This document shows positions 57,414 through 64,000 of a stretch of DNA of 64,000 nt, piece after piece. The notes beneath the pieces were generated by a model. The model did not search any database. It worked only from the letters and a program-made list of their open reading frames with translations, and was not told the DNA's origin. Source of the stretch: Rehmannia glutinosa. Lineage: Eukaryota > Streptophyta > Magnoliopsida > Lamiales > Orobanchaceae. Position numbers and translations under genes: made by a program. The stretch spans positions 16,776,748-16,840,747 of the forward strand of contig CM071925.1 in the NCBI GenBank assembly GCA_016081115.2, given 5' to 3'. Numbering within the stretch: the first letter of the stretch is position 1; each line of letters begins with the position of its first letter.

Positions 57414-59103
57414 TGTTCGCCAAAAATATTTTGGTTCATCTAACTGCAAGTGTACAGTGTAGTTTATAGAATAATGGCAAGCAAGGTCGTATTCCTCAGG
57501 GATTGAATCTCGAAACACTTAGGCTATAATAACATCGTATTCCAATTTTATTGAAGCGACCGAAAATTAAGTTATTTTTATCTATTAAAATCGAAAATAT
57601 GGAAAAATAAATAAAATAAATTTGTGAACTCCACAGGTATTTTCAACATCATTAGTAGCAACCTTAGGCACATAATCTCAACATGCTTCTTCAATATTAA
57701 ATGCGAATATAGTTTTAAAAACCAATTCATGCAATTCTATGGGTTCAAATTCCTAATATCATTTACTCCCCTGGTCAGGTGGTGCGTAAACAGTTGATTA
57801 ATAACAATTGTAGTCTGGTCAGAACGTTAAAATTTTTATTCACTCCAAAAAGATTTGTGAATTGAATGACTCCCCACAAACACGCCTGTCACACATGTTT
57901 CATGTCTGAATTCGATTTTCATCTTCTAGAACTCACTTGGTCGGATTATGGACTAGAAGTATGACATGCAAATTATTTATCAGATAAAAAGTAATTATAA
58001 ATAAGTGCTCAAATTCATAAAATAGAATGCATGAAGCATTAAGAAAACTAATAATCATATTTAATACAAATCCACAGTTTCGATTATGCCCTTAAGATCC
58101 GAAAAATATGTCAAACATTGATTACAAACTCATAGACAAATCTGAATCAATATTATGACATCATATAAGCATAGACAAGAGTTCTTATACATAGAAAGAA
58201 AACCTCTTCTTGTCAGGATAGATTCCCCTTCCAAGCCCTCGAAGCTCTTGTGCTCCCTAGATGCGAAAGCCTTGTGGTGTTCTTCGCGACCTAGCCTTTT
58301 GCTCTCTGAAGCTCTTCAATTCTTCGGTTCCTATGTTATTTGATGTGTTTTTTGCGGTATGAAGTTGTCATTTTTCGTGCAACACTTGGTCCCCTTTATA
58401 TAGATGCTTGGAGAGGTCACTTGTAGAGATTGAATGGGAGAAAAACTCCAAAAAACGTGTCTGGCAGAGTCCCACACGGCCAGGCCGTGTGGAACCACAC
58501 GGTTGTGTGGATTTCATCCCTTTCCCACATGCCCGTGTGGTCTCACACGATCGGGTCATGCGGCCCTGGTTCCGTCCCCTGTTTTCATCCCTTTTTCACA
58601 CGGTTGTGTGATTTTCACACCGGCACTCCACACGGCCATGTGATACCACACAGTCCGACCGTGTGACGTGTTTTTGACCGTGTTATTGTCCGAATCAGCT
58701 CTTGGGATCTTCATAAAAGTTGTATCCCTTTCTCTTAGATTTCCATAGGCACTTGAATCTCCCCAATAGCAATTTTGTAGAGAATGTTATGGCCAAAATA
58801 CTAAACCCTGCCAGTGTTAGAAACTGTTAGCGCATTTGGACATTTTTTAAGGAAGTTCCATTTTGTTTCATCGTCCATGCTTCTCTCCTTCACCTATTTT
58901 ATCGTATATTATCTCTTGACCTCTAATTTGGAACGTGATATCTATTTTTATCCAATTTAGCTCCATTTCCTGCAAGAAGTTACAAGAATACGCAGTATCA
59001 CGCCCAACAAAGGAACCAACCAAAATACACTGAATATACGTGCAAATGCATCAAATATATATCATTTTAAGCCCTCAAATGCATGTATATTTTACACTCA
59101 TCA
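57414..59103 (-). repeat. 5' LTR of the Athila-type element, 1690 bp
   Basis: On the + strand it starts TGTTCGCCAAAAATATTTT and ends TTTACACTCATCA. It is the uninterrupted partner of 53055-55313. The same palindrome cluster (CCACACGGCCATGTG and related motifs) is at 58465-58675. Read on the - strand, U3 starts at 59103. Confidence 0.93.
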
Positions 59104-60754
59104 AGTATCCATGCAAAACTCTTCATTCAGGGCTTCTTGGATGGATACATTTCCAAGCTAAGAAGCTCCACTTCTTCATCAATAAACTCAGGGCGAGTGA
59201 ACTGCTGCCTAGAGTAATCTAACTTCCAATTTCTCCAGTTCCTGAGCCTAGTCTGGATGTCTGGATAAACTGGAGAGTACATTATAAGGTCATCATCATC
59301 ATCCTCTCCGGCCTCTTGAATGGTGGTTAATGGAGCTTGCTCCTCCTAAAATTCAGCTGCATCAGTCTGAGGGGGTGAGACAACCTTTTCTTCCACGGTC
59401 TTGGCTATCTCAGCTCATTCTTTCTCCGCAGTTGTCTCCCGCACAATTAGGTCTTCTGTACTCTGCTGATCAGCATCATCAGTCTTCTCGAGCTCATCAA
59501 CTTTTTCCTGAGACTTCTCTTCTTGAGCATCAGCAGTCTCTATGGTCTTCTCCGGCTGAGTACCAGACTCGGTTGTCTTCTCTAATTCGGACTTCTTGAA
59601 TAGCCGTCTTCTCTTGGTGGCAACCAACGGAATCTCTTGTTCCACTTCTTTAGGCTCTTCAAGGGTGAAGGCATGTGTGTCAATAGAATCTTTCTTTGAC
59701 GCAGCTACCTTCCTTGACTTGGCAGTGCGATTCTTCTTCTTCACGACTGGAGAGGAAGGTAGAGGTTCCTCTTCAATCTCTGCTGCGGGGGCAGGGGCAT
59801 CGACTGCTTGGGCAGGTGCTTTGGGTTTCGCTGCATGGGCAGGTGCCTTCTTTGTCTTGGCTGCTGGGGCAGAGGCAGCAAGCTTAGATGTCGCAGCTCT
59901 CTTCTTGGAAATTGGCTTCGGGGAGAGAGCTGGGGAGGTCTCAACTGTGTCTTCGGCAGGGTCAGATGATTCCCCTCCACTTGTATCCGCCTTCCTCGCA
60001 TGAACTTTCTTCTGTGCTCCAGAGAGGTTTGCCTTGAACATCCTCTTGTTTGCATGGAAAGACTTTCCATGGTGCAGTGCAATCCCCTTAACTTCCATCA
60101 AGTGGCCAATGACAAGGCCATATCTCAGCGAGCATCCAAAGTCCCATCTTCCTTGTAGGACTTGTTGATTACGTTCTGGCACACTCGGCTGAAGACGAAC
60201 TCAGCCCAGTTCACCTTCTTGTCTTGCATTATCGCAGCCATCACAATCAGCTTAGTCCGAGACAGCTGATTGAAGCTCCCGAACTTCATATACACGCATT
60301 TGGACACAATGTCCATCAGCTTGTGGTAATCTTCCTTCAGAAAGTCTTTCGTAGTTGTATACACAGCTTTAGCAGCATACTCCGACTTTGCAACTTCCTT
60401 CCAAGCTGCAGCCAAGTTGACATCCTTCTCAGCGGTGTCCTTCATTCCTTCAGACAATAAGAAACAGTGCTCAGCAAGGTCCTTTGTAGTTATCTTGATG
60501 GCCTAGCCGTGGATGGATGAGCGGATCTCATCGTCATGCACCTCGGCATTTACATAGAACATTGATACTTCTTCCAAATAGGTATGGGTGAAGTGCATCG
60601 AGAGAAAGTCCTTCAGACCGGACTTTTCGATCTTTTCAACTATCTTCTTCACCAGGGCCTCATCAACACCCTGCTTGATCATCCCTTTGAAATCCACATA
60701 CACTCCTATGTGGATTTTCTCCAAAAGCTTGACAAAATCATGAGAACCAACCAT
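59104..60754 (-). pseudogene. extra ORF of the Sirevirus, N-terminal part
   Basis: Starts MVGSHDFVKLLEKIHIGVYV at an ATG about 560 bp after RNase H. It continues with LEEVSMFYVNAEVHDDEIRS and, after an in-frame TAG near 60503, ITTKDLAEHCFLLSEGM. The spacing FY-N-x(n)-G-x(n)-LA-x(n)-L resembles the 'putative plant transposon protein' domain family (inference, no search). The helical block KLMDIVSKCVYMKFGSFNQL is next. After a frameshift near 60130 comes an Ala/Pro/Lys-rich linker with a basic TKRRRLFKK (possible nuclear signal) and Glu/Thr-rich repeats. The segment FCMD just before the Athila-like insertion reads in frame into 53054. Confidence 0.62.
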
Positions 60755-61313
60755 TTTCAGAACTTTTTACCGAAGAAAAACACGAAAAACTTGAACTCAA
60801 ATGGTAGGGTTTCGAACGGTTTGCAGAGAGAACTTGCTTGCTTGCTGAAGACGAGTATGTTTGTGTGAGGAGAGAGAAATTGAATTTTTGTATATATGGG
60901 ACATGAAAGGACGGGTTTTGGATTTGAAAATTTTGATCAAAATCAACGGTCAAGATTAAGCTTTCAAAACCGCATTAATTTTCCCACATTAAATGCAACA
61001 ACATTTGTATCCAATCATATGGTTTCTTTATGGACTTTTGTACTAACAAATCATAATTATCTTTGACGCGTCATCCTTAAAAATATTCTCGCTCGAATAA
61101 AACGACTGCGTTTTTGTCACTTAGCTCATAAATGATTCATCTTTCTTCCAAAGTGACTTAGCTCTGCTTCTCTCTTCACATTGCCACTCAGTTGTCAGCT
61201 AACTCGATATAGATGACTTCCCGACTGGGCTGTTTCACTTGGCTGAAATATGAAACTTTCTTATTTTCCATTCTCTCATCTTCTATCTCTGCTGATTTAG
61301 TCTTCTGAGCATT
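60755..61313 (-). other. spacer between RNase H and the extra ORF
   Basis: Non-coding, AT-rich, with many AACT/AGCT steps. It may hold the promoter or splice signals for the extra ORF, but none can be pointed to. Confidence 0.4.
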
Positions 61314-61775
61314 CTAACTCAGCTCAATTAACCCTAACTCATTCTTGAGTTCTTCAAATCTTGATTCACATAAAGGCTTTGTGAATATGTCAGCTAATTG
61401 CTTATCAGTTGAGATGTATTCCAAAGTGATGCCTTTCTTTTCAACATGATCTCTTATAAAGTGATATCTGACGTCAATGTGCTTTGTTCTTGAATGCAAC
61501 ACTGGATTATGAGTGATTGCAATAGCACTAGTGTTATCACACATAATTGGAATCTCTTTTTCTTCAATATCATAATCTCTCAGCTGTTGTCTCATCCATA
61601 AGACTTGGGCACAACAACACCGCCCGCAACTATGTAATGCTGCCACTGTTGTGGATGTAGCTATTGAATTTTGTTTCTTGCTGAACCGAGAAACCAACCT
61701 ATTTGCAAGCATTTGACATGTACTAGAAGTACTCTTCTTGTCAACTCTACATCCAACATAGTCTGAGTATCCCAC
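61314..61775 (-). pseudogene. copia RNase H of the Sirevirus
   Basis: GYSDYVGCRVDKKSTSSTCQ, LVSRFSKKQNSIATSTT, CDNTSAIAITHNPVLHSRTK, HIDVRYHFIRDHVEKKGI and LADIFTKPL. The usual Asp after GYSD and the AEAEY glutamates are altered (STTVAALHS), so the catalytic site is damaged even though the frame is open for 153 codons. Confidence 0.88.
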
Positions 61776-61936
61776 CAGCTTGAATCCTCCTTCCTTTGAA
61801 TATCATAAGCTGACTTCCTAGCATCCCTTCAAATACCTTAGGATTCTCTTAGCTGCAGTCATATGACTCTCTTTTGGTGCAGATTGAAATCTAGCACATA
61901 CACTTACTGCGAAGGTGATGTTTGGCCTGCTTGCTG

Positions 61937-62700
61937 TTAGATAGAGCAAAGATCCAATAAGAGCTTTATATCTGGTTTATTCAATAGCTTTGCCATTTGC
62001 ATCCATGTCCATATTGATGTATTCATAGGAATCTTTACATAAGATTTCTCTTCCATACCAAATTTCTTCATTAAATCTCTGGTATACTTGGTTTGGCTTA
62101 TGAAGGTTCCATCCTTCAATTGCTTGACTTGAAGTCCTAAGAAGAAAGTCAGCTCTCCCATCATGCTCATCTCAAATTTACCATGCAAGAGGTTTGAGAA
62201 CTTGTCACAAAGCTCTTTGTTTGTGGAACCAAAAATGATGTCATCCACATATATTTGAACAAGCAGTATACTCTCTCCATCTTGAATCTTGAAGAGTGTT
62301 CTGTCAACCTTGCCTTTGGTGAATCCATTGCCAATTAGAAACTGAGACAATGTATCATACCATGCTCTTGGTGCTTGTTTCAATCCATATAATGCTTTCT
62401 TGAGCTTGTAGACCTTATCTCCAATAGTTTTCTGCTCAAAACCTAGAGGTTGTTCAACATAGACTTCTCTTCTAACAGTCCATTTAGAAATGCACTATTC
62501 ACATCCATTTGATATACAGTGAAGTTCTTGTGTGCAACATAAGCAAGAAACATCCTTATTGCTTCCAATCTGGCAACAGGAGCAAATGTTTCATCAAAAT
62601 CTATACCTTCTTCTTGGCAATACCCTTTGGCTACCAATCTTGCTTTGTTTCTTACAACAGATCCTTCCTCATTCATCGTGTTCTGAATACCCACTTAGTA
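61937..62700 (-). pseudogene. copia reverse transcriptase of the Sirevirus
   Basis: KARLVAKGYCQEEGIDFDET, FAPVARLEAIRMFLA, VYQMDVNSAFLNG; a frameshift near 62460; then KQAPRAWYDTLSQFL, the catalytic LVQIYVDDIIFGS, FEMSMMGELTFFLGLQVKQL and TKYTRDLMKKFGM. The two Asp of YVDD and the MDV Asp are kept. Frameshifts near 62460 and 61995 make it a pseudogene, but the damage is light. Confidence 0.88.
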
Positions 62701-62739
62701 CCAATAACATTTTGATGGGTTGGCCTTTGAACTAATTCT

Positions 62740-63021
62740 CATACTTTGTTTCTTTCAAACTGATTCAGCTCATCTTGCATGGCCTGAATCCAATGTGTGT
62801 CATCCAATGCTTGAGATACATCTTTAGGTTCTATCTAGGAAATGAAACAAGCAAACATAACTTCATGCTATGCTCTGGATCTGGTTCTTATGCCATCTCT
62901 AACATCTCCAATATTAACTCAGGTGGATGGTCTCTCAGCCATCTCACATTAGGTTGGAGTAAGTCAGCTGGATTCAGCCGTCTCGCAGCTAAGTTGTCTT
63001 GAACAACTTATTCATCTTCAT
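62740..63021 (-). other. integrase-RT linker of the Sirevirus
   Basis: Carries remnants of the variable linker between integrase and RT, with stops. No domain. Confidence 0.5.
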
Positions 63022-63963
63022 TCAGTTGTAGACCTTCCAATGTCTTTGAGATTTAGCTATGTCATCATCATCAGGGTTGAGTGCTCTCACACCTGCTTCA
63101 ATATAGGGACTCTTCTGCATAGTTGGTTGATTCAGCTTATCAGCTAACTCATCAATGTCTTCTCCATTCATATTAGGTTCATCAAAAACCACATGGATAG
63201 ACTCTTCTGTGACCATAGTCCTCTTGTTCAGCACTCTATAGGCTTTACTCTCAGCTGAGTATCCCAAAAAGATACTTTCATCAGCTTTAGCATCAAAAGC
63301 CTTCAAATTATCTTTGCCATTGTTGTGGATGAAGCACTTGCATCCAAATATTTTGAAGTATCCAACATTTGGCTTTCTCCCTATCCAAATCTCATAGGGA
63401 GTCTTGGTCCATTGCCTATTAATCATGCATCTATTTTGAGTATATCATGTTGTATTTATGGCTTCAGCCCAAAATCTCTTAGGCAATCCAGCTTCTGCTA
63501 ACATAGTCCTTGCAGCTTCCTTGAGAGTTCTGTTCCTTCTTTCAGCTACTCCATTCTGCTGCGGAGTCCTTGCTGCTGATAACTCATGAGCAATACCATT
63601 TTCAACATAATACTGAGTTATTATCCCATTGACAAACTCAGTTCCCCTGTCAGATCTTATCTTTATAATGGTTTGACTCTTCTCATTTTGAACTCTTCTC
63701 ATCAGCTGAGGTAACTTCTGCAATGTTTCCTTATTTTTACACATGAAGATTGTCCATGTATATCTATAATCATCCACCACCATTAAGGTGTATTTCTTTC
63801 CACTAATGCTAGCTGGCTCAACTGGACCAAATAAATCCATATGCAACAGATGCAATATCCTTGTTGAAGAAGGACTTGGCTTATCCTTGAATGATGATTT
63901 GATTTGCTTTCCCATCTGGCATGCATCACATATACTTTCTTTCTTGTACACTGAGTCTGGCAA
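63022..63963 (-). pseudogene. copia integrase of the Sirevirus
   Basis: Zinc-binding tail CDACQMGKQIKSSF, then the core: HMDLFGPVEPASISG (first Asp), IRSDRGTEFVNG (second Asp), ARTPQQNGVAERRNRTLKEA (Glu), all three acidic residues of the DDE triad kept. A single stop near 63447 separates the core from the C-terminal YEIWIGRKPNVGYFKIFGCK and FLGYSAESKAYRVLNKRT. The N-terminus continues past the window end. Confidence 0.9.
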
Positions 63964-64000
63964 TCCTTCTACAAGATGACTCCTTGCAAGCTTGTTGATT

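Larger units (their letters stand above)
53055..59103 (-). mobile_element. Athila-type, non-coding LTR retrotransposon (LARD-like), complete with TSD
   Basis: Two LTRs (53055-55313 and 57414-59103) flank about 2.1 kb without coding capacity. The whole is bordered by AGTAT on both sides (53050-53054 and 59104-59108). The primer site (57390-57407) is next to the right LTR and the polypurine tract next to the left LTR, so the element reads on the - strand. The phrase GGTTGCCTCCCACAAAGCGC (about 56999-57018) is common in Athila-like plant elements. With no gag or pol it would depend on an autonomous relative. It was inserted within the extra ORF of the Sirevirus. Confidence 0.93.
48982..64000 (-). 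mobile_element. Sirevirus-like Ty1/copia element with a long extra ORF (incomplete at the window edge)
   Basis: Read on the - strand from the right edge: integrase (63963-63022), RT (about 62700-61937), RNase H (61775-61314), a spacer, a very long extra ORF (60754 to 49954, interrupted by the Athila-like element) and the 3' LTR, which ends at 48982. Gene order and a coding region 3' of pol are the hallmark of Sireviruses with an extra (often called env-like) ORF. The base pairs left of 48982 (TGTGA) should be the target duplication. Its partner lies outside the window. The insertion disrupts the LINE endonuclease. All coding parts carry some stops or frameshifts. Confidence 0.83.

Noticed and set aside
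59596..60003. + strand frame of 135 codons, Ala/Ser-rich
   Set aside because: Exact antisense shadow of the Ala/Pro/Lys-rich part of the Sirevirus extra ORF. No start context or independent homology.

Overview
The window looks like intergenic nuclear DNA of a flowering plant, probably a eudicot. The evidence is plant-specific retrotransposon lineages (Tat and Athila Ty3/gypsy, Sirevirus-like Ty1/copia, plant L1 LINEs with an RNase H domain), plant-type DNA transposons, and two recognisable host genes with plant introns. No prokaryotic, organelle-complete or exogenous viral locus is present. Nearly all short open frames are shadows or fragments inside decayed mobile elements.

Host genes. (1) At the left edge, + strand, is the last coding exon of a 1-deoxy-D-xylulose-5-phosphate synthase gene (158-307). 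(2) On the - strand, 44481 down to 36088, is an apparently intact nine-exon gene for a 378-residue MAN1/Src1 C-terminal-domain membrane protein of the inner nuclear envelope type. All its introns are GT-AG and all phases join. It carries MITEs in introns 6 and 8 and one just upstream.

Region by region. 1-2.6 kb: DXS end, a tandem repeat, three telomere-type units, a (TA)n tract and a stretch with the look of plant mitochondrial DNA. About 3.5-11.3 kb: a very decayed Ty1/copia element (- strand), split between integrase and reverse transcriptase by a 3354-bp CACTA transposon (6402-9755, TSD ATA). 11.3-15.5 kb: a Tat-type gypsy remnant with gag and protease but no RT or integrase, a 120-bp tandem repeat, and a spliced antisense ORF. 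15.5-16.4 kb: a partial Athila-type LTR fused to the primer binding site of a Sirevirus-like copia (16.4-22.9 kb, + strand). That copia has lost its 5' LTR and PR/INT and is itself cut by an hAT element (718 bp, 8-bp TSD). 24-31.3 kb: a dispersed, transition-rich rDNA pseudogene (spacer subrepeats plus nearly all of 18S), interrupted by an L1 LINE and followed by a second LINE fragment. 32.5 kb: a tRNA-derived SINE with a 15-bp TSD. 33-36 kb: AT-rich sequence with little content.

45.1-64 kb is a nest on the - strand. An L1 LINE (45.13-48.98 kb) is cut by a Sirevirus-like copia (48,982 to past the window end). The very long extra ORF of that copia is cut by a non-coding Athila-like LTR element (53,055-59,103, TSD AGTAT), whose own 3' LTR is cut by a 584-bp MITE (TSD TGA).

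Functionally, only the two host genes are likely to work. The rest records repeated insertion, deletion and decay. The most unusual items are the long extra ORF of the right-hand Sirevirus, the gag-protease-only Tat element with a spliced antisense ORF, the CACTA element with exon-like cargo, and the rDNA pseudogene with its double target-site copy.
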